Assembly: GCF_002835935.1 (NCBI RefSeq)
Contig: NZ_PJCF01000010.1
Coordinates: forward strand, 1 to 64,000
Reading direction: 5' to 3'
Length of the DNA: 64,000 bases
Source of the DNA: Paraglaciecola sp. MB-3u-78
GTDB lineage: Bacteria > Pseudomonadota > Gammaproteobacteria > Enterobacterales > Alteromonadaceae
Positions within the stretch are counted from its first letter, which is position 1. Every line of letters begins with the position of its first letter. A program made the translations under genes and the position numbers. Under the pieces are notes generated by a model. It did not search any database. It worked only from the letters and a program-made list of their open reading frames with translations, and was not told the origin of the DNA. Shown here one piece after another: positions 8,565-18,240 of this stretch.

Positions 8565-9961
8565 GCGAAATATCTGAATTCAGTAATTTTTCAAGCTGTA
8601 GTATCGAGATAGTAAACTATAACTTTCCCCCTTTGGACGAATTTCTCTTATTATTAAATGAATTGAAAATTAGTAGTTTCAATGACGAATTGAAAACTTC
8701 TGTTTACACAAAGTTTAAAGAGATAACAAATCGTTTATTAAGTGGTAGAGCACTTGATGATGATGTAGCAGAAAAAACATTAGGATACTTCAAAAAATGC
8801 AATCAAGCTGGATTGCCAATCGAGTTTTTTCAATCTAGCCCTAAACGACTACTCAAAATAGTTAAAGATTATTTTGAAATAAAAGTGATTCTTCAAGCAG
8901 CTATTGAAGCCGTCATAAAGAAAAGCCCTCACGATTTCATATTCGTTTTTTGTTCAGATGATAAAGATTGGGATGAGATTTCTTCTGCTCTGTCATCTGA
9001 AAACGCCGAAAAAGTACGTCGTATTAATAGGCATACAATTCGACATAAATATATAAATCACTCGTTGTTGATTTTTGGTCCAGCATATTGGTTTTCTGAG
9101 TTTCTTTCATTCCCTTGTGCAGAACAAATATTTATTGTCCAGCCAAACGGTTTTTCGACGCATAAAGTTATTAAAAGGGATATTTTTAGTGGCCCCAATA
9201 ATGCAAACAACTTATGGACAGCTAATAAAACCAATATATCAATTACCAGCATGCAAATAGATGTTCATCCTCTGAAGGGTTATGAAAAAGATAGACCCAA
9301 AGAGATAGATGCAATTACTCAAACTACACTCTATTCGGATATTATAAGTGTACGTTCTTCAATTGACTCTTGCGAAGTTATAGATAAAGACGGATTTATT
9401 AAATACGTTCAGCTAAACAAAAATTATTTAACTATCTCCTTAGATGGACGCTTGGGGAGTTCAGTCTTTAGTGGTGAAGATACCTTCGAAGATATAGGTT
9501 ACATAGTGTCAGATATAGACTATGAGGACATGACACACGAAGATGTTGATAATGAACTTAAAAGCCAAATGGAAAGATGGAAAACCCCCCTTCGTGAATA
9601 TGGACTAAATCAAGGTTTAGTCGACCAATTAGGAACGTTAGGCTCAATTAAAGCCAATATTCAAAACGTTCGAAATTGGAGTAAGAAGAATTCAATAGCC
9701 CCATTGTATAGTCAAGACTTTATAGCTGTTCTCTCGTTCAGTGGCATCGGGAAAGAAGAGTTTTCATATTTTTTTAAACTCGCTAAAATTATTAGAAGCA
9801 AATCAATTTCGTTAGGGCACAAAAAATCTGACATCTCGAAAGAGATTGTAAAAAAAGAGATTTCGAGCCGTTTGAGTAATAATTTCTCACTTCCTTCGCT
9901 GCTTACTATTGGCAATATCAAAGTCCATATAATTGAGCCTCAAAGGAATATAAATGGCTAA
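8561..9961 (+). CDS. unknown protein, second gene of DISARM-like operon
   Basis: A 466-residue protein from the ATG at 8561, which overlaps the previous stop by four bases and has GGAGAG just upstream. A TTG twelve bases earlier is a less likely start. The middle part (about residues 120-175) alternates hydrophobic strands and loops (FIFVFCSDDKDWDEI, LLIFGPAYWFSEFL), suggestive of a degenerate Rossmann or P-loop-like fold, but no Walker motif is visible. A helical C-terminal part has W-x5-I-x-P near residues 370-380. The function is unknown. It overlaps the NERD-helicase gene by eight bases, so it is made together with it. A diverged DrmE or a targeting subunit is possible; neither is demonstrated. 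Confidence 0.7.
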   Translation: MSEISEFSNFSSCSIEIVNYNFPPLDEFLLLLNELKISSFNDELKTSVYTKFKEITNRLLSGRALDDDVAEKTLGYFKKCNQAGLPIEFFQSSPKRLLKIVKDYFEIKVILQAAIEAVIKKSPHDFIFVFCSDDKDWDEISSALSSENAEKVRRINRHTIRHKYINHSLLIFGPAYWFSEFLSFPCAEQIFIVQPNGFSTHKVIKRDIFSGPNNANNLWTANKTNISITSMQIDVHPLKGYEKDRPKEIDAITQTTLYSDIISVRSSIDSCEVIDKDGFIKYVQLNKNYLTISLDGRLGSSVFSGEDTFEDIGYIVSDIDYEDMTHEDVDNELKSQMERWKTPLREYGLNQGLVDQLGTLGSIKANIQNVRNWSKKNSIAPLYSQDFIAVLSFSGIGKEEFSYFFKLAKIIRSKSISLGHKKSDISKEIVKKEISSRLSNNFSLPSLLTIGNIKVHIIEPQRNING

Positions 9962-11669
9962 TTTGATTCCAAGAGTTATGTCGCCTAATAACCCAAGCGA
10001 TGGGGAAATACATCTTTTTAAACGTTTTGAACAAGATGAAAACACTTTAGATTGGCATGTACTACACTCGCTAAATATAGCTCATCATAAAACGCAGGTT
10101 ATGGGAGAAATTGATTTTTTAGTAATGATTCCGGATATATGTGTATTTGCTATCGAGGTTAAGGCTCATAGGTTCGTAAAGTTCGCTCACGGTATGTGGT
10201 ATTTGGGTAAAGACAGCAAAGGAGACTCTAAAAGCCCGTTTAGGCAAGTAAACGATGCAACCTTTAGCTTAATTGAGTATTTAAAAACTAAAAACAACGA
10301 CCTGTCACATTTGCCTATTTTCCCACTAGTGTTATTTACTCACACTGAGCTAAATTGTGAAAGTATTGAATGGCATCCTGCAGAAGTGTGCTGCGCGAAA
10401 GAGTATAGAAAGCAACCAATATCAACTTTACTACTGAAACGAGCTAAATTCTTCAAAAACAGGTTGAACAACAATACCTCAGTAAAATGGCAGTCAAATT
10501 TTGAAAGTAGACCTTCTGATAAAGATATTCACAATTTGATAGACGTTTTAAGGCCAGAGATTGAGCTTTTCGGAAATGAGATTGACACACGAGCTAGTGT
10601 AGCCATTGAAATTGAAGCTTTTACAAAAGAGCAGTTTGTTGCGTTAGATGCAATGGCTGATAACCCTCGTGTGCTCTTTAAGGGGCCTGCTGGCGTTGGC
10701 AAAACGGTCTTAGCCGCAGAGGTTGCAATGCGGGCGAAAAGCGAGGGGAAAAACGTTTTATTCCTATGTAAAAATACCATGTTAGCGAGATTTTTACGGG
10801 ACAAGTACGCTACAGAGAGCTTGACCATACTGACAATAACTGAGTTGTTGGAAAGCATTGTAAGCGCGGAATTTAAGCAATCAAAAAATCGCCAGGTGGA
10901 TAGTTATTGGAATTCAGAGTTACCTGAAGAGGCCTACGGGGTATTGTTAAATGACGAACAAACAGCTAAATCTTATGACTTTTTGGTCATAGATGAGGCT
11001 CAAGATATCTTGATAAATGAAAACTGGTTAGATTGCGTAGAGCTGCTAGTAGATAAAGGATTTTCATCGGGCAACTGGTATGTTTTTGGTGACTTCGACT
11101 TTCAAAATTTGTATTCATTATACTCGTCTACAAATATATTGGAGTCATTTCAACAAAGAACACATGGTTTCCCAACATTTAAACTTTCGATAAATTGTAG
11201 AAATATAAAAAAAGTATCTGATTTAAGCTTTTCTTTATGTTCACTAGAGTTACCGTACTCCAAGCATTTGCGGAATAATCAACCAATAGCGGAGTCGAAA
11301 TACTACTTTTATAAGTCAGAATCAGAGTTAAAAAAGAAACTCTTAGAGCAAATCAAATACTTAGTAAACCAAGGTTTTTCGCCTAGCGATATTGTTATTC
11401 TTTCTAAAGTAGCGGAAAGCAAGTCAACATGTTTTAAGTATGCATCTGAATTTGGAGCAACTAGATTTGATTTTTGTGAAAATTCTTTGCAGTACACTTC
11501 AATTCACAAATTTAAAGGTTTAGAAGCACCAATAATAATTCTAGTGGACTTTGATGAGATTGAGTCTGAACAATCAAAAAAATTACTCTATGCCGGCGCA
11601 AGCCGCGCAACTGAGAGTGTAATTTATTTGTTTGGATCTTTAGTTAGAGAGTATTTAATAAAAAACTAA
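9954..11669 (+). CDS. NERD nuclease domain fused to UvrD-like SF1 helicase
   Basis: A 571-residue protein. The N-terminal NERD domain, a PD-(D/E)XK nuclease relative, shows GEID at 51-54 and EVK at 68-70, the expected acidic/lysine catalytic set. The helicase part carries Walker A GPAGVGKT near 243-250, Walker B VIDEAQD near 345, a GDFDFQNLY motif III, an SINCRN motif IV, KFKGLE motif V and YAGASRATE motif VI near 546. Such proteins are expected to unwind and cut DNA. The ATG at 9954 has AAGGA six bases upstream and overlaps the previous gene. This is not a standard component of described DISARM loci (DrmA, B, C, D, E, MI, MII), which makes its placement here notable. Confidence 0.9.
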   Translation: MANLIPRVMSPNNPSDGEIHLFKRFEQDENTLDWHVLHSLNIAHHKTQVMGEIDFLVMIPDICVFAIEVKAHRFVKFAHGMWYLGKDSKGDSKSPFRQVNDATFSLIEYLKTKNNDLSHLPIFPLVLFTHTELNCESIEWHPAEVCCAKEYRKQPISTLLLKRAKFFKNRLNNNTSVKWQSNFESRPSDKDIHNLIDVLRPEIELFGNEIDTRASVAIEIEAFTKEQFVALDAMADNPRVLFKGPAGVGKTVLAAEVAMRAKSEGKNVLFLCKNTMLARFLRDKYATESLTILTITELLESIVSAEFKQSKNRQVDSYWNSELPEEAYGVLLNDEQTAKSYDFLVIDEAQDILINENWLDCVELLVDKGFSSGNWYVFGDFDFQNLYSLYSSTNILESFQQRTHGFPTFKLSINCRNIKKVSDLSFSLCSLELPYSKHLRNNQPIAESKYYFYKSESELKKKLLEQIKYLVNQGFSPSDIVILSKVAESKSTCFKYASEFGATRFDFCENSLQYTSIHKFKGLEAPIIILVDFDEIESEQSKKLLYAGASRATESVIYLFGSLVREYLIKN

Positions 11670-11680
11670 TAGGGAATTTT

Positions 11681-14600
11681 ATGAAGGGTTGGGATGTGCG
11701 TGACAATATAATTTTGAAAACTATAAGAGAGGAGCTAATAGGCCCCTGTGCATATGGAGACAAATTTAATTGGAAAAGCGGAACTATTAAAAAAAGCGAA
11801 GTTAACAGCCCCCTGACTTGCGACGACGACGGTGAGGAGATTCTTAAGGTCTATCCTCTCAAAAGATACGGTATGGGCGTTTTGTATCCTCTAGAGAGTA
11901 TAACTGAAATACCCGACGAATCTGACACTTCCGTGGATAGCAAGCTTCTTGAGCAGGAGCAAGAAGGTATTGAGGCTCCACAGTTATCTAAACAAGTAAA
12001 AACTAGTAACACTGATGATAGTAATGATTTCGATATCTCACTCACGAACGCCAGGCTTCCTTCAAGCATGGGCGTTTCCTTTATTTTTGATGATTCTATT
12101 TGCTCTAATTTTGAAATCAAAATTACAGGGGCTTTCTATTTACCATTTAATACTCAAGATGACGAAGGCCATCGATATAACTGGTGGAAAAGAGAACCTA
12201 TTTCACTTGAGATTTTCCTAGGTATTAAAAGTAGTATTCAAAGGATTAGTGAACCCCTAAAAAGTCATACAAATGATACTAGACTATCTAATTTTTACAT
12301 TGAAGGAGTTATCAGAAAGTATGGACGAAAAGCTGTAGCAACAATTGTGCTTGTTAACAGAACAGACCTTAGTCTTGCTGGTGGGAACACATATCAAGGA
12401 AAAAATCTCTACAGTTTGTTTCAAACTCAGCTCTTTGTGAGAACCATTAATAACGAAAAAGAGGTTATAGAAGCTGTATTGCCATACCCTTCGCAACCTA
12501 TCGACTCATTTACGGACTTAAGTAATGATGATCGTAGTAATGAGCTGGTTTATCAAAATGCTCAGTCATTTGGCAGAGGTCACGGTGTTGCGGTCGATTG
12601 GAATGCTAAACCTTACGTCAATCTTAATTCAGTTTCCCAAATTTTTACTGAAGTAATGCCAACCTTTGAGACTCCTAGCATTTCGGCAGAAGTAGAAAAT
12701 AAAAAAGAAAAATTAGAAATCTCAATGGAGGCGCTGTCAAAAATTGAGCCAGGTAGCGAAGGTGAAATTCAACTATTGAAGCTTATAAAATGGTACAACG
12801 GCTGGATAGATGAGCTAATTGTACAGAAAGAAAACATTAAGCACTCTGAAGAAAAAATTCAAAAAGAGTTGATGATTCAAGCTAATAAACATATAGAACG
12901 ATGCAAAAAAGCTAGCGACAGAATAACGGAAGGATTCAAACGAATCCAAAATGACCAGCGAGTTAAATTAGCCTTTCAGCTCACCAATCTTGCTATGTTA
13001 AATCAGCAGAAAAGAGCGCCCAAAACAATTCGTAAAGCCCATATAATTGATGACAAGATAATATTTAAAACACCTTTTAAGCCCAATATTTCGGCAAAAG
13101 GAGTGTGGAGACCTTTTCAAATAGGCTTTCTTCTTATGTGTTTAAGTGAAGCAGCCGAATCAGAACATATCGAAAGGGAGTTGGTCGATCTTATCTGGTT
13201 TCCGACTGGGGGTGGGAAGACGGAGGCATATTTAGGGCTAGCTGCTTTTACATTACTTTTCAATCGTATGGAATATAAAGACTACTCTTCTGGTGTGCAG
13301 GTGCTGATGAGGTACACACTTCGATTATTAACCGCTCAGCAACTTCAACGGGCTGCGACGCTAATTTGTTGCCTAGAGGTTATAAGACGAACTCATAATA
13401 TCCAAGGAGGTACTTTCAGCATAGGTCTTTGGGTTGGGAGTAAAAACACACCAAACAAAAGAAAAGACGCTTTAAGTAAATTTAGTAGAATGAAAAAAGC
13501 AATAAGGGAAGGTGGAAAGATAGAAAACCCATTTTTGCTTGATAGGTGTCCGTATTGTGGGTCACAAATGGGGGTTGCTGGTAAAGATGGTAAATTCTTG
13601 TCTGGCTACAAAAAAGAAAGGACTAGCGAGACTATAGCTTTCAAATGTGAAGATGTTAGTTGCGATTTTTCGAGTGGCATACCGGTTGTATTAATTGATG
13701 AAGATATATATGAACAAAAGCCCTCAATCGTAATCGGCACAGTTGATAAGTTTGCTATGCTAGCGTGGGAGCCAAAGATCCGAAATCTATTTGGTATAGA
13801 CTCAAATGGAAAGAGGGACCTACTGCCACCGCAATTAATCATTCAAGATGAACTTCACTTAATAACAGGTCCTTTAGGGACAATGGTTGGACACTATGAA
13901 CCATTGATTGAAGAGCTTTGTTCTTATAAGTCCAATAATGGAAATACTGTAAAACCTAAGATTGTGTGCGCTACAGCGACAACTAATGGTTATGAAGATC
14001 AGGTCAGGGCTATTTATGGTCGTGAGCATACTGAAATTTTTCCACCGCCTGGTTTATCTGCTGATGATTCTTTTTTCTCGAAATATGAAAAGGATGAAAA
14101 TGATAATCTCGCTCCTGGTCGAAAATATGTAGGAATATGCGCTCCAGGTTTAGGTTCTGTTCTAACAACACAAGTCCGCGCACATTCCGCGATGTTGTTT
14201 TCATCCAATAGAGTTGAATTTGACAAAAGAGACCCATGGGTCACCCTTTTGAGTTTTTACAACAGTATAAGGGAGTTAGGTGGCGCACTGACATTGTTTC
14301 AAGCAGATATCACATCGTACTTACTTGAGTTAAAAAGGCGCTATCCTAGGTTTTTACTTCCGAGGTATATCAATGGAGGAATGGAGCTAACAAGTCGCTT
14401 ACAGGATGACGAAATACCAGCTGCAATTACACTTCTAGAGCGTGGCTTAAAGCATGAGATCTTTAATGCTAATTTTTATCAGTCGCTTTTAATAGAACTC
14501 GAAGAATTTCTCCTAATTGAACCTAATTCAAAAATTGTTTCTCAACCATTAATTGATGAGTTAACGACTAACAAAACACTAATGTTGGAAGCATATGTGC

Positions 14601-15400
14601 TGGTTGATAACTTTAACCGACTGTGCAAAAAAGAGAAATGGGATATACCGAAAACGATATCCTCATTAACTAAAATATTGCAAGGTCGAGATGTTACTCC
14701 TTTTTGCTTAGCTTCAAGTATTATTGAAGTGGGGGTTGATATAGATAGGTTATCTTTGATGTCTATTGTCGGTCAACCAAAGACTACCGCTCAGTACATT
14801 CAAGTATCCGGTAGAGTTGGGCGACGGCCTTCAGAGCGTCCAGGATTGGTTGCTACTATTTACAATAATGGTAAACCACGTGACAAATCTCACTATGAAG
14901 ACTTTAGGTCTTATCATCAACGCCTTTATGCGCAAGTTGAGCCTTCTTCAGTAACACCCTATTCAAGACCAGCTATTGAAAGAGGTTTTGCTGCATTAAT
15001 GGTTGCTCATGCTAGACAGTTTTTACCACTAACCACGAAGCCAAAAGATGTTCCTAAAAAGCACTTTGAGGACTGGCTAGATAGATTGATAGATATTCGT
15101 TTTTGTTCGATGCAGAAAGACGAACTTCAGGATATTAAATCTTATTTCCATAATCGTTTTATAAAAAGTTGGACTTTGCGAGGGCAGACATCAGAAACGT
15201 GGGGGCATTTGAAACCTGAAACAGAGCCACATGAAACAGACTATATATGCCCTTTGGGTTCTTCAGGGCGAAAAACGCACCAAGTTGAATGCCCTACCAG
15301 TATGAGGAACGTTGATGGTGAATCGGTCGTATGGATAAGTCCCAGAGCATATGAAATACCTGAGGACGATGATGTTTGGGAGGAGTTTTTAGGCTTATGA
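11681..15400 (+). CDS. drmA: DrmA-type DISARM helicase
   Basis: A 1239-residue SF2-like helicase matching the size and layout of DISARM DrmA, the translocase core of an antiphage system that acts with DrmB. Walker A (FPTGGGKTEAY) is near residue 507. A zinc-binding insertion (CPYCG with later CEDVSC) is near 622-655. The DEAH-like box reads QDELH near 722. The helicase C-terminal part has SSIIEVGVDIDR and the arginine finger motif VSGRVGRRP near 1042-1050. A coiled-coil-like stretch rich in Glu and Lys lies at about 345-430. It starts eleven bases after the NERD-helicase gene with AGGGA upstream, and its stop overlaps the drmB ATG. Family assignment is confident; interaction with the extra subunits is inference. 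Confidence 0.9.
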   Translation: MKGWDVRDNIILKTIREELIGPCAYGDKFNWKSGTIKKSEVNSPLTCDDDGEEILKVYPLKRYGMGVLYPLESITEIPDESDTSVDSKLLEQEQEGIEAPQLSKQVKTSNTDDSNDFDISLTNARLPSSMGVSFIFDDSICSNFEIKITGAFYLPFNTQDDEGHRYNWWKREPISLEIFLGIKSSIQRISEPLKSHTNDTRLSNFYIEGVIRKYGRKAVATIVLVNRTDLSLAGGNTYQGKNLYSLFQTQLFVRTINNEKEVIEAVLPYPSQPIDSFTDLSNDDRSNELVYQNAQSFGRGHGVAVDWNAKPYVNLNSVSQIFTEVMPTFETPSISAEVENKKEKLEISMEALSKIEPGSEGEIQLLKLIKWYNGWIDELIVQKENIKHSEEKIQKELMIQANKHIERCKKASDRITEGFKRIQNDQRVKLAFQLTNLAMLNQQKRAPKTIRKAHIIDDKIIFKTPFKPNISAKGVWRPFQIGFLLMCLSEAAESEHIERELVDLIWFPTGGGKTEAYLGLAAFTLLFNRMEYKDYSSGVQVLMRYTLRLLTAQQLQRAATLICCLEVIRRTHNIQGGTFSIGLWVGSKNTPNKRKDALSKFSRMKKAIREGGKIENPFLLDRCPYCGSQMGVAGKDGKFLSGYKKERTSETIAFKCEDVSCDFSSGIPVVLIDEDIYEQKPSIVIGTVDKFAMLAWEPKIRNLFGIDSNGKRDLLPPQLIIQDELHLITGPLGTMVGHYEPLIEELCSYKSNNGNTVKPKIVCATATTNGYEDQVRAIYGREHTEIFPPPGLSADDSFFSKYEKDENDNLAPGRKYVGICAPGLGSVLTTQVRAHSAMLFSSNRVEFDKRDPWVTLLSFYNSIRELGGALTLFQADITSYLLELKRRYPRFLLPRYINGGMELTSRLQDDEIPAAITLLERGLKHEIFNANFYQSLLIELEEFLLIEPNSKIVSQPLIDELTTNKTLMLEAYVLVDNFNRLCKKEKWDIPKTISSLTKILQGRDVTPFCLASSIIEVGVDIDRLSLMSIVGQPKTTAQYIQVSGRVGRRPSERPGLVATIYNNGKPRDKSHYEDFRSYHQRLYAQVEPSSVTPYSRPAIERGFAALMVAHARQFLPLTTKPKDVPKKHFEDWLDRLIDIRFCSMQKDELQDIKSYFHNRFIKSWTLRGQTSETWGHLKPETEPHETDYICPLGSSGRKTHQVECPTSMRNVDGESVVWISPRAYEIPEDDDVWEEFLGL

Positions 15401-17256
15401 GAAATGACAGTAAAGTAAAAACTAGAAAGGGACAATTAATACATACTTTTGGTGTAGGTGCCATGCAGACTAATAAAGATGGAGTTGCGATGATTACTTG
15501 CGGCTTAGATCATTGGTTTGAGGCGGAAAGTATTCCACCGATGCTGGACAAAAGTAGTATTCAAAAATTTGAACGTGTTGATGAAAGGTTACAGAAGAAG
15601 CTCGGTGTAAAGTCGTTTCGCCTCCCTCCTGACTTCAAAATCGTAGAAGATGGTATAGTAAAGAGAGTACCGATACCGGCAAAAAAATTTCCTTTATGGC
15701 ATGTTTGTAGTAATTTAAGTTGTCAAATGCTGCTGCGTGGCCTGAAAGAGGAAAACGATGACAAGCCTAAAAAGTGCGAATGTGGTGCACCTGCATATCA
15801 ATCTAGGTTTGTGACGACATGTCCAGACGGGCATCTCGATGATTTTCCATGGTTTGCTTGGCTTAATAGCCAAACAGGGGGGGAGTGTATAGAAGGAAAA
15901 TGCAAACTCAAATTGGCTGGGACGGGCAGTTCCTCTGTTGCAGATATCAAGGTCAAATGCACAGTTTGTAATACGCGTGGGGTTTCCCTAAGAGGAATAT
16001 TTCAGAGCGAAAATGACCCAGAAACAGGTCATCTGGTCTCTACACTATCAAACGCTGGCATATCATGTAAGAGTAATTCACCATGGATTGCAGAAAAGAA
16101 AGAGAACAGCTGTAATAAGGCCATGGTAGCTGCTTTAAGGCAATCTACTAATGTCTATTTTTCAAAAACTGACTCTTCGATCTACTTGCCTCTTGATTCT
16201 CAGGCCTCCCTAGAAGATATTGCAGATTCCTTTGCAGAGTTAACCGATTTACAAAAAGCAAAAGTCAATGGCAACGATGATTTGAATTATAAAGTTGACT
16301 TATTGAGCATGATATTCAACGGTCAGTATACTGAAAACAAGATTAGACAATATCTGAAAAGTCTAGAGCAGAACGATGATGATAACGCGCAAAGTGAAGA
16401 CGAATATCGATTTCAGGAAAGAAAGTTCTTTTTGAAAAATGTGTCTGAAAGAACATTGTCTGTAAAGCCTCAAGATTTAAATATCTACAATGATTGGATC
16501 AGCGATTACTTTAAGTATATTGCTCTGGTAGATAAATTAACGGTCACCCAAGCAATGTATGGGTTTGACCGCTTAACGCCAAGCACCAGCAAATCAGTTG
16601 ATGATTATAAAAAGATGCTTTGGAAGGACGAAAGAAATATATCTGAATGGTTACCAGCTGCACAGAGTCATGGTGAAGGTATTTACATCGAGTTTGATGA
16701 TAAAAAGATTGAAGAGTGGTCTAAAGAATATGGAGCCTCATCTTCGTTTGCTAATTTAGTTAGGAACAAAGAGCAAAATACATATCTAGACAACATTGAA
16801 ACTCTGACGCCAGCCTTAATGCTAGTACATAGCTTTTCACATCTTCTTATGAACCGTTTGGTTTATGAGAGTGGTTATAGTTCTGCCGCTTTACGTGAAC
16901 GTTTATACGTATCTGATAAAGACGATAAAAAAATGTATGGCGTGTTGATTTATACTGCATCTGGCGACACCGAAGGTTCTTTAGGAGGCCTGGTTAGAAT
17001 AGGAAAATCAGGAAAGCTCGAACAAATCATTAAAAAAGCTGTTTTGGATGCACAATGGTGTAGCTCTGATCCAATCTGCTTCGAAAGTGGGGACAGTGGT
17101 GGGCAAGGTCCAAATGGGTTGAATTTAGCCGCATGCCATAACTGTTTGTTGCTGCCAGAGACATCATGTGAGCTATTCAATACCTTTTTAGATAGAGTTG
17201 CAGTTAATGGCGATATTTCTCCGTTGAGGGGTTTCTTTGACGGATTGAACAAGTAA
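15397..17256 (+). CDS. drmB: DrmB-type DUF1998 protein of DISARM
   Basis: A 619-residue protein with the features of DrmB, the DUF1998 partner of DrmA. An early Cys-rich zone has CSNLSC, CECG, TCPDGH and CKLK/CTVC pairs, probably zinc ribbons. The C-terminal DUF1998 part has HSFSHLLMNRLVYESGY, the GDTEGSLGGL segment and a terminal Cys cluster (ACHNCLLLPETSC). The ATG at 15397 overlaps the drmA stop (ATGA), typical for this gene pair; a TTG 21 bases earlier is also possible. Only six bases separate it from the STAS-GHKL gene. DrmA and DrmB are known to bind DNA together and to recognise ends or unmodified DNA in class 2 systems. The same role is assumed here. Confidence 0.9.
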   Translation: MRNDSKVKTRKGQLIHTFGVGAMQTNKDGVAMITCGLDHWFEAESIPPMLDKSSIQKFERVDERLQKKLGVKSFRLPPDFKIVEDGIVKRVPIPAKKFPLWHVCSNLSCQMLLRGLKEENDDKPKKCECGAPAYQSRFVTTCPDGHLDDFPWFAWLNSQTGGECIEGKCKLKLAGTGSSSVADIKVKCTVCNTRGVSLRGIFQSENDPETGHLVSTLSNAGISCKSNSPWIAEKKENSCNKAMVAALRQSTNVYFSKTDSSIYLPLDSQASLEDIADSFAELTDLQKAKVNGNDDLNYKVDLLSMIFNGQYTENKIRQYLKSLEQNDDDNAQSEDEYRFQERKFFLKNVSERTLSVKPQDLNIYNDWISDYFKYIALVDKLTVTQAMYGFDRLTPSTSKSVDDYKKMLWKDERNISEWLPAAQSHGEGIYIEFDDKKIEEWSKEYGASSSFANLVRNKEQNTYLDNIETLTPALMLVHSFSHLLMNRLVYESGYSSAALRERLYVSDKDDKKMYGVLIYTASGDTEGSLGGLVRIGKSGKLEQIIKKAVLDAQWCSSDPICFESGDSGGQGPNGLNLAACHNCLLLPETSCELFNTFLDRVAVNGDISPLRGFFDGLNK

Positions 17257-17262
17257 CGAATC

Positions 17263-18240
17263 ATGCACAAAGTTGTAGCCCCGAAAAAAGTTGATCTGAA
17301 CACAACGCAGATATTTATTGATGCGCTAGATCAATGCATCAAAAACCCTGTTGTGGCAGTTGATCTGAGGGGAATCGAATTTATTACTCCTACATCTATG
17401 CTTTTAATAGGCTCTAAGATTCGACGATGGCAGAAGTTCCGTCGCGAGCACGCCTTAAAAACTATGCTAGGCAGAGATGACAAAAACGATTCCCTAAAAT
17501 ATATGTCACACATGGGCTTTTTTGATTACATTAATGCGTCAAATTCTGAAGGAAAAAAAATGGGGGAGGCTCATGGGAGCAGCACATATATTCCTATTAT
17601 CGAGATCAAAAAGCCTCTATTTGTAAATCTACAAGACTGGTATGAAGAAATAATTTCCTCAGTGCGAGGGCTAGCAAACGTTCTAGCTGGAACATTCCAC
17701 GATACTGAAGAACATCGCTTTTTTATATATACCCTCAGAGAAATCGTAAGGAATGTTTTTGAGCATTCTAATGCTGAAAATTGCTTCATTTGCGGACAAC
17801 GATGGGGAAATGGTCGGGTTGAAATCGGAATTTTGGATGAAGGGATTGGAATTCAAGAGAGTCTCAGCAAATCATTTCGCGTAAAAGACGATAACCAAGC
17901 TATCCAAATGGCTATTAAACCCGGAGTATCCTCCACTAGTCATATTTCTACAGACTTAAATCAATACGATAACTCAGGGTATGGGTTATATGTTCTCACT
18001 GAAGTTGTAGCATCTTTTGGTAAGTTTTCTATTGGCAGTAACACTCGAAGGATGACAATAACTAAAAACAACCAGAAAATAGACACATCTAGTTTTGCAG
18101 GAACATATATTGGGATTGAAATGGATGCTGCACCCAAACAGTTCTCAACCCTGTTAAAGGATATAATTGACGCTGGTGAATCAGAGGCGGGGGCTACTAA
18201 AGTCGCAAGTTCAGCTTCAAAAATGTCAAAACTTGGCTAA
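17263..18240 (+). CDS. STAS-like domain fused to GHKL ATPase, in defence operon
   Basis: A 325-residue protein joining a STAS-like N-terminus (about 1-110, with VAVDLRGIEFITPTSMLLIG) to a GHKL/HATPase domain. The ATPase motifs are clear: N box E160-x3-N164 (REIVRNVFEHS), G1 box DEGIG at 192-196 and G2 box GYGL at 239-242. No phosphoacceptor His or transmembrane segment is visible, so it is not a standard sensor kinase. The two domains are those of partner-switching anti-sigma and antagonist pairs, fused in one chain. It is the last gene of the operon, six bases after drmB, and its stop overlaps that of the converging methyltransferase. An ATP-dependent switch controlling the complex is plausible; the MORC/MutL-like clamp role of other GHKL proteins is an alternative. 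Confidence 0.85.
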   Translation: MHKVVAPKKVDLNTTQIFIDALDQCIKNPVVAVDLRGIEFITPTSMLLIGSKIRRWQKFRREHALKTMLGRDDKNDSLKYMSHMGFFDYINASNSEGKKMGEAHGSSTYIPIIEIKKPLFVNLQDWYEEIISSVRGLANVLAGTFHDTEEHRFFIYTLREIVRNVFEHSNAENCFICGQRWGNGRVEIGILDEGIGIQESLSKSFRVKDDNQAIQMAIKPGVSSTSHISTDLNQYDNSGYGLYVLTEVVASFGKFSIGSNTRRMTITKNNQKIDTSSFAGTYIGIEMDAAPKQFSTLLKDIIDAGESEAGATKVASSASKMSKLG

